Shown: positions 8,167-17,074 of the stretch, in pieces | How the letters are laid out: each line of letters opens with the position of its first letter | How positions within the stretch are numbered: the stretch's first letter is position 1 | Assembly (NCBI RefSeq): GCF_024498075.1 | Contig: NZ_JANHOF010000007.1 | Span: forward strand, 1 to 64,000 | Direction: 5' to 3' | Length of the DNA: 64,000 bases | From: Paenibacillus mendelii | Lineage (GTDB): Bacteria > Bacillota > Bacilli > Paenibacillales > Paenibacillaceae | The notes under the pieces: generated by a model | Told to the model about the DNA's origin: nothing | What the model saw: the letters and a program-made list of their open reading frames with translations, nothing else | The model's database searches: none | Program-made: the position numbers and the translations under genes

Positions 8167-9606
8167 ATGATCCACATATCCGAGGTACCGAATTTGCCAA
8201 ATGAAAGCAAATATCTCTCCGATGATTTTAAAGTGAACGTAAACGGTCTTGAATGTCCCGTAAGGCAGACAAGAGTCTCAGCAATGCCTTTTAATAGAAC
8301 TTGGCCGGGATATCAACGGGCTAAAGATCAGACGGAGCTTGCTTCGTATATCTATTTAACAGCTGACGAAACGTTAACCTTTGAAATCGAATGTGCGAGA
8401 AGTTTTGAGAAATGTGTGATCAGACCACTACATAGCCGCATCGAATATACAAGACAGAATCAGGTTGTACGATTTACGGTTCAAGGCGGCGCGGCACTGA
8501 AAAATAAATATGTTGTACTTGAGCTCGATGGGGAGCATTTTCCTTTACATATATTCATAAACAAACCGCAGAACTATAGTGAGAAAGACCAAGCAACCTA
8601 TTATTTCGGCCCAGGCGTTCATTGTCCAGGACTCATTAGACTTAAAAGTGGTGACCGGGTTTATATTGATGAGGGTGCGGTTGTATACGCTTCACTTTAC
8701 GGTGAGAATGTAACCGATGTGAAGATATTTGGTCACGGCGTACTGGATGGAAGTCATGAGGAACGCCTATTTGAACATTGTTATGAAACGTATACGAAAG
8801 GGAATATCAAATTTTACGAAAGCTCTAATATTGAAATTGAAGGTGTAGTGCTTAGCAATTCTGCAATCTGGGTCATCAATCTTTTTGCCTGCGAGAATGT
8901 TAAGATTTCCGGAGTCAAAATCATCGGACAATGGCGGTATAATACGGACGGAATAGATGTAGTTAACAGTAACGATGTAATAATCGAGAATTGCTTCATC
9001 CGCGTGTTTGATGACGTGATTACGCTTAAAGGCATTGATAAGTATGCCGGCAGAAATGTATTCAATATTCATGTGCGTGACTGTGTGCTCTGGTGCAGCT
9101 GGGGCAGAACCTGCGAGGTTGGAATCGAGACAGCGGCAGAGGAATATGACAACATTACGTTTGAGGACTGCGACCTCATCAACAATTCCTTCGCGGCCAT
9201 CGACATTCAGAACGGTGGCTATGCTACCATTCATAATGTGAAATTTACAAACCTGAGAGTTGAATACCGAGCAGATGCAAGAGAGCCGATTTATCAGCAT
9301 ACGGACGATCAGGTCTACGCTCCGAGTGAAAATATATGGGTCCCTCATCTGATTTTTAGCGATAACTATAAATTCGGTTCGACGGAAGGCAAGAATGCCG
9401 TTTATGGCATGACTCACGATATTACGTATGATGAAATCTATGTGTATACGGAAGAGGGAGTCCCTGCTCCGCATATTCATATTGAATCACGTTCCTCCGA
9501 TGCTCAGCATGTTGACTTTACATTCGGTCATTTTTATTTGAATGGAGTCAAGGTCGATCCGTTTAAAGCATTCATCGTTAAAACCAATGAAAACGTTAAG
9601 CTGTGA
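8167..9606 (+). CDS. GH28-like right-handed beta-helix glycosidase, cytosolic
   Basis: 479 residues with no signal peptide. The central and C-terminal parts are a parallel beta-helix with the polygalacturonase-type motifs NTDGID (259-264) and FDDVITLKG (281-289) and a G-H-G-V-L-D-G strand turn (189-195). The NTD and DD aspartates are the catalytic residues of family GH28. The GHG histidine motif and the RIK motif expected after them are not evident (EVGIETAAEEY occupies the region), so the substrate may not be polygalacturonan. The N-terminal 130 residues form a separate beta domain. Lack of an export signal suggests action on imported oligosaccharides. Ribosome site GGGGTGG. Confidence 0.8.
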   Translation: MIHISEVPNLPNESKYLSDDFKVNVNGLECPVRQTRVSAMPFNRTWPGYQRAKDQTELASYIYLTADETLTFEIECARSFEKCVIRPLHSRIEYTRQNQVVRFTVQGGAALKNKYVVLELDGEHFPLHIFINKPQNYSEKDQATYYFGPGVHCPGLIRLKSGDRVYIDEGAVVYASLYGENVTDVKIFGHGVLDGSHEERLFEHCYETYTKGNIKFYESSNIEIEGVVLSNSAIWVINLFACENVKISGVKIIGQWRYNTDGIDVVNSNDVIIENCFIRVFDDVITLKGIDKYAGRNVFNIHVRDCVLWCSWGRTCEVGIETAAEEYDNITFEDCDLINNSFAAIDIQNGGYATIHNVKFTNLRVEYRADAREPIYQHTDDQVYAPSENIWVPHLIFSDNYKFGSTEGKNAVYGMTHDITYDEIYVYTEEGVPAPHIHIESRSSDAQHVDFTFGHFYLNGVKVDPFKAFIVKTNENVKL

Positions 9607-9675
9607 GCATGCATTCGGATTAGATCGTTTTAAAAAGAGCTTTCGACTTGCGCTGCCTACGAATCCGAGCAAAAG

Positions 9676-9704
9676 ACCCCCTCCGCTTTGTGGCGGAAGG
9701 GGGC
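9676..9704. terminator. Bidirectional terminator
   Basis: CCCCCTCCGC pairs with GCGGAAGGGGG (one mismatch) between the converging genes ending at 9606 and 9718. A-rich and T-rich flanks are short. Confidence 0.75.
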
Positions 9705-9717
9705 CCGTTGCTTAGTC

Positions 9718-12700
9718 CTATTTTTGTACCATTTCCCGTTTTGAAAAAGTTATTTTAGAGCTTTCTGCTGTTTTTGCAATGGTGAACGAGACTGAGGTTC
9801 CTGAATCTACGCTGCTTTCAATTCTCAGCCCGCTGCCGCAGAATTGCTTTAAACGCCGATCAGTATTCATCAATCCGACTCCTGAACGTCCGTTAATCTG
9901 TTTGTCCAAGATATACTTGACCGTTTCTTCATCGATTCCTATGCCATTATCGGACACGCAGATTTCGACAAACTGGCCGAGATCGGTAATTCGAATCCGG
10001 ACTTCACCGCCCTCATTCCGCTTTAATAGGCCATGCGTAACCGCGTTTTCTACAAGCGGCTGGATGGTCAGAGGAGGAATGGAGATGCTCACGCCATCGT
10101 CAACCTCCCATGCCACCTGAAGTCGGTCTTCGAAGCGCTTCTTTTGGATAAACAAGTAGGAGCGGATGAGTTTTAGCTCGCGGTCAAGCGGCACCGCCCG
10201 GTCGGAATTCTGAAAATCGATGCCGAGCCTAAAATAAATGGTCAATTCCTCGATCAGCTCATCCATTTCATCCGTGTCGATCTTGCTAAGCGCGGAAACC
10301 GCATTAAACGTATTGATCATAAAATGAGGCTTGATTTGCGCTTGAAGTAAGGCCGCTTCCATCCGCAATCGTTCGTTCACCGACTTCTTCAGGTTCGTCA
10401 ACGATCTGACCCTAGATCGCAGCTCCGTCGCGTTTACCGGCTTGGTGACGTAATCATTGGCCCCGGAGCGAAACCCCGCTTCAATGTCCTTATCCCGATT
10501 GCCCGCCGTCAAGAGAAGCACGGGGAGCTCCGCGATGGAGTAACGTTCCCGAATGCGTGCAGTCAGCTCATAACCGGACATGATCGGCATGATCACATCA
10601 GAAATGATCAAATCCCAATCGCCGAATTCCAGCAGCTTGAGCGCTTCCTTCCCGTTGGTCGCCGTGAATACCTCATAAGTGTCATTAGTAAAAATCGTTC
10701 GCAGCACATTCAGATTGACCGGATCGTCGTCGACGGCCAGCAATCGAATCCGTTCTGAAGACAAGGGTTGAACCGGTTCGGCATAAGGAGCCGTCTGGAC
10801 ATCCGCTACACGGTAACCTTCCTCTGCTGCCGCTATCAGCGGTGCCGCCCACGTACCAACAGTCCCATCCGCGATAAGTCTTAGTGTAAATGTGAATACA
10901 GAACCCTTATTCGGCTTCGAACGGACCACCAGAGTTCCTCCATGCATATCGACCAGCTTTTTGCATATGTTGAGCCCCAGCCCGAATCCGCCTCTGAGCA
11001 AAGCCCCGTCGGATGATGATTGCTCGTACGGCTCGAATATTCGGTTCATCGTTTCCGGATCTATCCCGATGCCCATGTCGGTAACAGAAATGCTCGCCCA
11101 TCCGTCTTGGATGTCGGCCTGTATGGAAACAACGCCTGCATTGGAGTATTTAATGGCGTTGTGCACTAGATTGAACAGGATTTGATTCAATCTGATCTCG
11201 TCGGCGTGGACAAGCGGGAAGCTGACCGGTACCCGGTTGATCAGCTGGATCGGCTTGCCTTCCGTCATAAAGCGAAGCATATCGATGACGCTTGAAGCTA
11301 CGCCATGTACGGATATACCCGCAAGGCTCAGGCTGATCCGGTTCTCTTTCAATCGGGCCATATCCAGCAGATCGTTCAGCATATAAGACATGCGCCGGCC
11401 GACATTCACAAGCAGCTGCAAGTCATGGGTGCTCGTCATCTCGAGCTTGCCCTGCTCTCTCTCCGAGACCGACTGCGTGATGTTAATCATGCCGTGCAGC
11501 GGATTACGCAGTTCATGGGCAACGGTAGACAGGAATTCATCTTTCTGTTTGTCCGCCTGCCGAAGTGTATCCGCCAGCTTATGGGCCTCCTCCGACATTC
11601 GGAAATAGCGCTTGAACCAAAACGCCGAAAAGCAAATCATCGCAATAATGAGATCGAACGGATAGGCGACCATATCGATCTGGACAATATTAATTACGAC
11701 GAGCCAGGTCATACTGCTGAACGCCGCTATTGCGGCCATAAGCAAGAAGATGTTATTCCCGTCGATTCGGGCTGTCGACCTGTACATCGCAACCGACGTC
11801 ACAAGACAGGGGATGAACATCAAAGCGAAATACAATCCTTGCAGAGCCAGCACGACAGGTAAAGGCAGCAGTAAGACGGATACGACCGCAATACCGCATA
11901 TCACCTCGTAAGCCAGTGAAGCTCGGCCTTGCAGCAATGGCGGAAGCTTGGCCTTCATCAACTGATGAAGAAAGTATCCCCCGGAGAGCATGACGAGATA
12001 AATGATCTTCAATCCCCATTCAAACGTGAATGGAACCCATGTAAACAATAGTCGTTCTCCATCCCACAGCGTCGCGAGAATAATGCACAACGTCATCAGG
12101 GAGTAGTAGATCAGTCTCCTGTCCCGGCCTCCTACCAGGTATAATACAAAGCCGTACAGAACGTGAATCGCGTAAGCGACGCAAGCCACCCAGACCATAT
12201 CCCTGGCAAAAATTAAGTCTTTTCTCAGCGTGCTCTCCAGACCGAATTTAACCGGACGAACGATACCGCCATTGAGAATGTTGTCGAAATTCGCAGCTTG
12301 GATAACGAGTTCAATCTCGCCCGCGTCCAAAGGAAAGTACACCGTATACGGATTGTCCAGCGGTGTGTAACGATCTTTGCTGCCGGCCGGCTCACCGGAA
12401 CGACCGAGAAGCTGCCCGTTGATATAGACTTCCGACGAGCTCTTGACGGTTGGTATATGGATGCCGTAGGACGTTCCTTTGCCTTGATCGACCAGAACCC
12501 TCAAGCGGTAAGTGCCGAAGCCATACATGTCGCTATCATGTGGGCGATCGTCAAATTCCCAATTGCCTGGAACTTCTATGAATCTGCTCGAGGAGCGGGT
12601 ATCGGCCTGGGGTTTCCCGTTCTGAAACCGGAGCATACCAGGGTAGAACTCCCATTCACCGCTAAGCGGAAGGGGATGATCGGTTAGAGAATCCCAGTCC

Positions 12701-12834
12701 CGCAAGTCCAGAACGCCGTCAATCGCAACCGGGTAGTCCGTAACCGAATTATATGGCAGCCATAACAGACGGAACCCCGTCAATACGGCCAAGAACAGCG
12801 CGGATAAGATCCATATTTTTCTTGTCGTCATCAT
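9718..12834 (-). CDS. Hybrid sensor kinase: 7TMR-DISM, HisKA/HATPase, receiver, LytS-type kinase
   Basis: 1038 residues. After an N-terminal anchor comes an extracellular carbohydrate-binding-like domain (about 50-195), then seven membrane helices (about 205-415), the 7TMR-DISM layout. Next is a HisKA box AHELRNPLHGMI (His near 440) with an HATPase (N-box HNAIKYSN, G-box DMGIGIDP). A receiver domain follows (VDDDPVNLN, phospho-Asp in IISDVIMP near 745, Lys in YVTKPVN). A second, LytS-type kinase module closes the protein (LQAQIKPHFMINTFN near 838, then VENAVTHGLL and DNGIGID). So one protein carries two distinct kinase cores around a receiver. The signal is unknown. No partner regulator is adjacent. 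Confidence 0.9.
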   Translation of the reverse strand: MMTTRKIWILSALFLAVLTGFRLLWLPYNSVTDYPVAIDGVLDLRDWDSLTDHPLPLSGEWEFYPGMLRFQNGKPQADTRSSSRFIEVPGNWEFDDRPHDSDMYGFGTYRLRVLVDQGKGTSYGIHIPTVKSSSEVYINGQLLGRSGEPAGSKDRYTPLDNPYTVYFPLDAGEIELVIQAANFDNILNGGIVRPVKFGLESTLRKDLIFARDMVWVACVAYAIHVLYGFVLYLVGGRDRRLIYYSLMTLCIILATLWDGERLLFTWVPFTFEWGLKIIYLVMLSGGYFLHQLMKAKLPPLLQGRASLAYEVICGIAVVSVLLLPLPVVLALQGLYFALMFIPCLVTSVAMYRSTARIDGNNIFLLMAAIAAFSSMTWLVVINIVQIDMVAYPFDLIIAMICFSAFWFKRYFRMSEEAHKLADTLRQADKQKDEFLSTVAHELRNPLHGMINITQSVSEREQGKLEMTSTHDLQLLVNVGRRMSYMLNDLLDMARLKENRISLSLAGISVHGVASSVIDMLRFMTEGKPIQLINRVPVSFPLVHADEIRLNQILFNLVHNAIKYSNAGVVSIQADIQDGWASISVTDMGIGIDPETMNRIFEPYEQSSSDGALLRGGFGLGLNICKKLVDMHGGTLVVRSKPNKGSVFTFTLRLIADGTVGTWAAPLIAAAEEGYRVADVQTAPYAEPVQPLSSERIRLLAVDDDPVNLNVLRTIFTNDTYEVFTATNGKEALKLLEFGDWDLIISDVIMPIMSGYELTARIRERYSIAELPVLLLTAGNRDKDIEAGFRSGANDYVTKPVNATELRSRVRSLTNLKKSVNERLRMEAALLQAQIKPHFMINTFNAVSALSKIDTDEMDELIEELTIYFRLGIDFQNSDRAVPLDRELKLIRSYLFIQKKRFEDRLQVAWEVDDGVSISIPPLTIQPLVENAVTHGLLKRNEGGEVRIRITDLGQFVEICVSDNGIGIDEETVKYILDKQINGRSGVGLMNTDRRLKQFCGSGLRIESSVDSGTSVSFTIAKTAESSKITFSKREMVQK

Positions 12835-13009
12835 ACCCTACACTTCGACATTATTTGTAAGATTCCTCTTCAAATGCTCCGCTCAAGGGTATTCCACGCG
12901 GGTACCATTGCCACTAGCAGAGTGGAAGTATGTGTTTGCGCTGCAAAGGGTATCTTAATTCAGTATGTCACCCATGAGCAGCAGGTCGCTATGCATACGG
13001 CTATCGCAG

Positions 13010-13504
13010 ATGACAAAAGGAGAATGGTCATGGATTATCATATGGAAAAACAATACGGCCGAAATTATGAAGCATCCGGGAACGGATCCTAAAGTGTTCG
13101 AAGAAGTGATCGAATTCGCTCAAGCCATCGGCATGGTTGCTCTGCCACTGCATAAAGAGCAGCCGGGCTATATTCTTAACTCCTTGTTGGTGCCACTACT
13201 GGAAGCTGCCCAGCTGCTCTTGATCAAGGAAGTCGCCGACGTGGAAACGATCGATAAAACATGGATGGTCGCAACGGGAGCGCCGCTGGGCCCTTTCGCC
13301 ATCTTGGACGTGGTGGGCATCAATACGGCGTATAATATCGGGCATGCGAAAGCGGTGGCTACAGGTAATCAAGAGTTTGAAAAGGTGGCCCAGCTATTGA
13401 AATCGGCCTATATCGACAAGGGGAAGCTCGGACGGGCAACGGGCGAAGGGTTCTACAAATACCCCAATCCCACCTTCATGGAACCGGGGTTCTTACAAAA
13501 ATAG
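13010..13504 (+). pseudogene. 3-hydroxyacyl-CoA dehydrogenase, C-terminal remnant
   Basis: From about 13050 the frame encodes the C-terminal domain of 3-hydroxybutyryl/3-hydroxyacyl-CoA dehydrogenase: WKNNTAEIMKHPGTDPKVFE, EQPGYILNSLLVPLLEAAQL, TGAPLGPFAILDVVGI, and GEGFYKYPNP at the end. The whole N-terminal NAD-binding Rossmann domain (about 180 residues) is missing, and the upstream 12835-13040 holds no trace of it in any frame. An open frame extends to 12965 but without a good ribosome site. Without the cofactor domain it cannot be an active dehydrogenase, so it is most likely a 5'-truncated relic. Confidence 0.75.
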
Positions 13505-13667
13505 AATCCCCCATTGCCAACGGATTCTCCCAGTACACCGCGCTTTGTTCGGTGAAGACTCGATCGAAGGGTGTTGGCGAGTTCCATATCCGCATGTACC
13601 GGGGTCTTTACCGGCACAGTTCTAGGGTAAATAGGGGAATAATAATCTTATATTCCAAAATTTCTAT

Positions 13668-13676
13668 TGGTATAAT
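13668..13676 (+). promoter_or_regulatory. Extended -10 promoter candidate for the SelO gene
   Basis: TGG-TATAAT at 13668-13676 is an extended -10 (TGn before TATAAT), with no good -35. It is about 90 bp before the SelO start. The rest of 13505-13766 holds nothing else I can support. Confidence 0.5.
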
Positions 13677-13766
13677 AAAGCATACTCCAATAGAGCTGTC
13701 TTAGATTAGCTTAGATAGGTACGCAGCCCAAACGATCACAATGTCATGGTTTAAGGAGATATAAGT

Positions 13767-15257
13767 ATGACAAATGGAAAAGCAATAGAAGCAGGATGGA
13801 ACTTAGACAACAGCTATGCCCGTCTGCCGCAATCATTCTACGCCAGCCTTCATCCAGCCCCTGCATCTGCACCGAGCTTGATCGTTCTCAATGATGCGCT
13901 GGCAGCATCCTTGGGATTAAACATCCAAGAGCTGCGGAGCAATGAGGGCGTAGCGGTGCTTGCCGGCAACCGGATTCCCGAAGGCGCTGAGCCGCTGGCT
14001 CAAGCCTACGCAGGTCATCAATTCGGGCATTTTACCATGTTGGGGGACGGCCGTGCCCTGCTGCTAGGCGAACAGATCACGCCTCAAGGCGATCGAGTAG
14101 ACATTCAGCTGAAAGGCTCAGGCCGAACGCCATACTCCCGCAGAGGTGACGGGCGGGCGGCACTTGGGCCGATGCTTCGCGAATATATCATCAGCGAAGC
14201 CATGCATGGGCTTGGTATCGCTACGACCCGCAGCTTGGCGGTTGTGACGACCGGCGATGCTATCTTCCGCGAGGCCGAGCTGCCAGGCGCCATACTGACC
14301 CGCGTGGCTGCGAGTCACCTGCGTGTCGGGACCTTTCAATACGCGTCCACGCGGGACACTTCCGAGGATCTTCGGGCACTGGCTGATTACGCTTTGCAGC
14401 GGCATTATCCAGACATCGACGCCGAAGTCGATACAGGCACCGATGGGAACCGCTATCTTTTCCTGCTTCGGGAAGTCATCAAGCGTCAGGCCGCGTTGAT
14501 TGCCAAGTGGCAGCTTGTCGGCTTTATTCATGGGGTGATGAACACCGATAACATGGCCATAAGCGGAGAAACCATTGATTATGGACCTTGCGCCTTCATG
14601 AATGCCTACGACCCGGAAACCGTGTTCAGCTCCATAGATAGTCAAGGCCGTTACGCCTATGGCAATCAGCCGTATATTGGCGCGTGGAATCTGGCGAGAT
14701 TGGCTGAAGCCCTATTGCCGCTGCTGCATGACGACGAGGAACAGGCGGTCAAGCTGGCCGAGGATGCGATATCGGAATATTCCGGGCTGTTCCATGGCCA
14801 TTGGCTTGGGGGAATGAGGGCTAAGCTCGGACTCTTCAATGAAGAGGAAAGCGATGAAGCCCTGATTGAAGACCTTCTCCGTATGATGAAGGAGCATCGC
14901 GCGGACTACACCAATACCTTCCGGTCATTAACGTTTGATCAGCCGGAGGATACGGCTCTGTTCGGCACCACAGCCTTTACCCATTGGCATGAGATGTGGC
15001 AGGCGAGACTAGGCAGGCAGCCGGAAACGAAAGCCTCCTCGCATCAGTTGATGCGCAGCAGCAATCCCGCGGTCATCCCGCGCAACCACCGGGTTGAGGA
15101 AGCGCTGGAAGCCGCGGTGAACCAAGAAGACTACAGCGTGATGGAACGGCTTCTTGCCGTTCTTTCGAATCCCTACGCGCACACTTCCGAACAGGCTGAA
15201 TACGCCGAACCGCCAGCGCAGTCCGAACGCCCTTACCGGACCTTCTGCGGCACCTGA
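13767..15257 (+). CDS. selO: Protein adenylyltransferase SelO (YdiU family)
   Basis: 496 residues, the full length of the family. SelO is a pseudokinase-fold enzyme that transfers AMP from ATP to Ser/Thr/Tyr of target proteins, linked to redox homeostasis. Visible family motifs: [19 protein letters not shown] (about 72-90), [20 protein letters not shown] (about 112-131), the strand RVGTFQYAS, and the active-site region [19 protein letters not shown] with the metal-binding Asn and Asp. The C-terminus ends YRTFCGT, where the conserved cysteine is the selenocysteine position of some homologues. AAGGAGA precedes the ATG. Monocistronic. Confidence 0.95.
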   Translation: MTNGKAIEAGWNLDNSYARLPQSFYASLHPAPASAPSLIVLNDALAASLGLNIQELRSNEGVAVLAGNRIPEGAEPLAQAYAGHQFGHFTMLGDGRALLLGEQITPQGDRVDIQLKGSGRTPYSRRGDGRAALGPMLREYIISEAMHGLGIATTRSLAVVTTGDAIFREAELPGAILTRVAASHLRVGTFQYASTRDTSEDLRALADYALQRHYPDIDAEVDTGTDGNRYLFLLREVIKRQAALIAKWQLVGFIHGVMNTDNMAISGETIDYGPCAFMNAYDPETVFSSIDSQGRYAYGNQPYIGAWNLARLAEALLPLLHDDEEQAVKLAEDAISEYSGLFHGHWLGGMRAKLGLFNEEESDEALIEDLLRMMKEHRADYTNTFRSLTFDQPEDTALFGTTAFTHWHEMWQARLGRQPETKASSHQLMRSSNPAVIPRNHRVEEALEAAVNQEDYSVMERLLAVLSNPYAHTSEQAEYAEPPAQSERPYRTFCGT

Positions 15258-15275
15258 TTGAGAATAATATAACCA

Positions 15276-15314
15276 GAAATAGTCCCCAACCTGTACAAGG
15301 AAGGGGACTATTTC
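15276..15314 (+). terminator. Terminator after selO
   Basis: GAAATAGTCCCC pairs with GGGGACTATTTC, a perfect 12-bp stem around a 15-nt loop. Confidence 0.75.
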
Positions 15315-15476
15315 GTATGTCTAAGGCTTATTAAACCGTTCTATGCGCACAAGCGCGTTTGATTAAGCGATATCCGCTCTTTGTTTTTTTCATAGATATA
15401 AGCAAAAAGTCTTGGGAGAATAGTATAATATAGTAAATTTGAATTGTTATGCAGCTGCAGGGGGATAGCGGGAAGT

Positions 15477-16011
15477 ATGAGAACGATCCGGAGAATCATC
15501 GTGAACACGATAAAGTTTCTTTTTCCAGAATATCAAATCGTACAATTGGTCCAGGAAAAGGGCTTTATCGCAAAAAAAAGAAGTTCCTTCAGCTGCGTCA
15601 CGGCAGGAGCAGCCTGTTCAGTCCTATAATTATGGAGCCAGCTCCGGAACAGGCCGGTACAGTACTGGCCGCAGCCGATGATTCAGCAGGATTGGAATCA
15701 AGAGACTACGAGATCCAGATGAAGAAGAATATGTCCACAAGCCGCATGTTAATCTGGGATTTCGCTGCAGAGGATGGAGATGTCGTTACGGTGAAGGTAG
15801 ATGGAAGGGTCCTTGCCACAGCGCAGGTATTTTTCACAAGCCGATCGTGCTCAATATTCCCATCCCTAGCGTAGTTGAGGTTATCGGAGTAAAGGATGGC
15901 GGAGGCGGCATTACGTACGGGGTTAAGTTCCCCGGCGCTGCGCTGAACAGCGCCTATTTTAACGCGGCACCGGTAGGCTCCGCTAACGTATATACGATTA
16001 CCGGGCAGTAG
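15477..16011 (+). pseudogene. Frame-broken small gene, unknown family
   Basis: Coding signal is strong but spread over three frames. The start is at ATG 15477 (MRTIRRIIVNTIKFLFPEYQ..., ribosome site CGGGAAG). A middle part has a Ser/Gly/Tyr-rich reading in a second frame near 15600-15690, and MSTSRMLIWDFAAEDGDVVT lies in a third frame near 15730-15790. The end is after a one-base shift in a run of five T (15830-15834), giving FHKPIVLNIPIPSVVEVIG, DGGGGITYGVKFPG, and a stop at 16009-16011. Restored length is about 175 residues. The C-terminal part is a small beta domain. With three breaks it is probably a pseudogene. Confidence 0.6.
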
Positions 16012-16087
16012 CTTATCGGCGTGTACGTTCAAGCTATCGGCTAAGCTGCAGATTGCCCTCGAATGCACTCTGAAGGAGGTAACGCGG

Positions 16088-16996
16088 GTGGAAGATTTCA
16101 AGCAAAAGGCAAGCCGGTTTGTGAAAGCCCATTTCGGTGACCGCGTTCAGCATCTTGTGCCCTTCGCGGCCGGCGATTGGTCGAAAGCCTATTCCTTAAC
16201 GCTCGACGGGAAGGACCGGGTGATCCGCTTCGGCGCTTATCGGGAAGACTTTGAGAAGGATCGGGTGATGGGGAAGTATTCTTCCCCCGCACTGCCGATT
16301 CCGGTAGTTCTTGAGGTTGGCGAGATGGAGAGCGGATTCTACGCCGTGTCCGAGCGGGTTCCGGGCAGGCATCTCGATGAGCTGAACGGCCCTGAGATAC
16401 AGCTTGTCCTGCCGCAATTGCTCGAGGCTCTGTACGAACTTCAGACAAGGGACCTCACAGATACGCAGAGCGTCGGGATCTGGCGTCCGAATGGAACCGG
16501 TCCGAGCTGGGGTAGCGAGCTGCTCTCCGTGGCCGAGCCTAGGGAGCGGTTAGCGGGCTGGCGCGAACGGCTCGATGGCTTTCCCCGGGAGGCAAGGGTC
16601 TTTGATGCCGGGGTAGAAAAACTGCGTCAGCTCGTGGCACAGCTTCCGGAGCGGCGGGGGATCGTCCACAACGATCTCTTGAACCGAAACGTATTGGTGG
16701 ATGGGGGAAGGCTAACCGGGGTAATTGACTGGGGAAATGCATTCTATGGCGATCCGCTCTATGATCATGCCTGGTTTCTCTACTGGTGGCCTTGGTATCC
16801 GCAGTGGCAGGAGGTTGACTTGCAGGAAATTCTAGACCGTCACTGGAAGAAGCACGGAGGCTGGCCCGAGCAATTCGAGGAGCGTCTCCGCTGCTGCCTC
16901 ATTCACATTGGACTCGACCATATCGCCTACTGCGCCTTCAGGGATCGGCTGGAGGATATGAGACGCAATGCCGAACAATTATTAACCTATATCTAG
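16088..16996 (+). CDS. Aminoglycoside phosphotransferase-family kinase
   Basis: 302 residues from a GTG start with an excellent AAGGAGGT ribosome site. It has the APH/choline-kinase fold: a nucleotide-binding lobe with VIRFG at the conserved Lys position (Arg here), the Brenner loop IVHNDLLNRNVLV (about 190-202, catalytic Asp), and the metal-binding IDWGNAFYGDPLYD (about 213-226). The family phosphorylates small hydroxyl substrates. Antibiotics are only one possibility, and the exact substrate cannot be read from sequence. Monocistronic, ending at a strong terminator. Confidence 0.88.
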   Translation: MEDFKQKASRFVKAHFGDRVQHLVPFAAGDWSKAYSLTLDGKDRVIRFGAYREDFEKDRVMGKYSSPALPIPVVLEVGEMESGFYAVSERVPGRHLDELNGPEIQLVLPQLLEALYELQTRDLTDTQSVGIWRPNGTGPSWGSELLSVAEPRERLAGWRERLDGFPREARVFDAGVEKLRQLVAQLPERRGIVHNDLLNRNVLVDGGRLTGVIDWGNAFYGDPLYDHAWFLYWWPWYPQWQEVDLQEILDRHWKKHGGWPEQFEERLRCCLIHIGLDHIAYCAFRDRLEDMRRNAEQLLTYI

Positions 16997-17004
16997 CTGG
17001 GCAG

Positions 17005-17057
17005 AACAACAACAAAAGGAATCGGAGCAGTCGGCTCGGATTCCTTTTGTTGTTGTT
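17005..17057. terminator. Bidirectional terminator
   Basis: A long near-perfect stem (AACAACAACAAAAGGAATC with GATTCCTTTTGTTGTTGTT) lies between converging genes. Its A-rich and T-rich arms would act on either strand. Confidence 0.9.
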
Positions 17058-17074
17058 TATTCTCGTGAGTCCTT

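Noticed and set aside
12834-13010. Search for the lost N-terminal domain of the dehydrogenase remnant
   Set aside because: No glycine-loop motif or related peptide found in any frame of 12835-13010.
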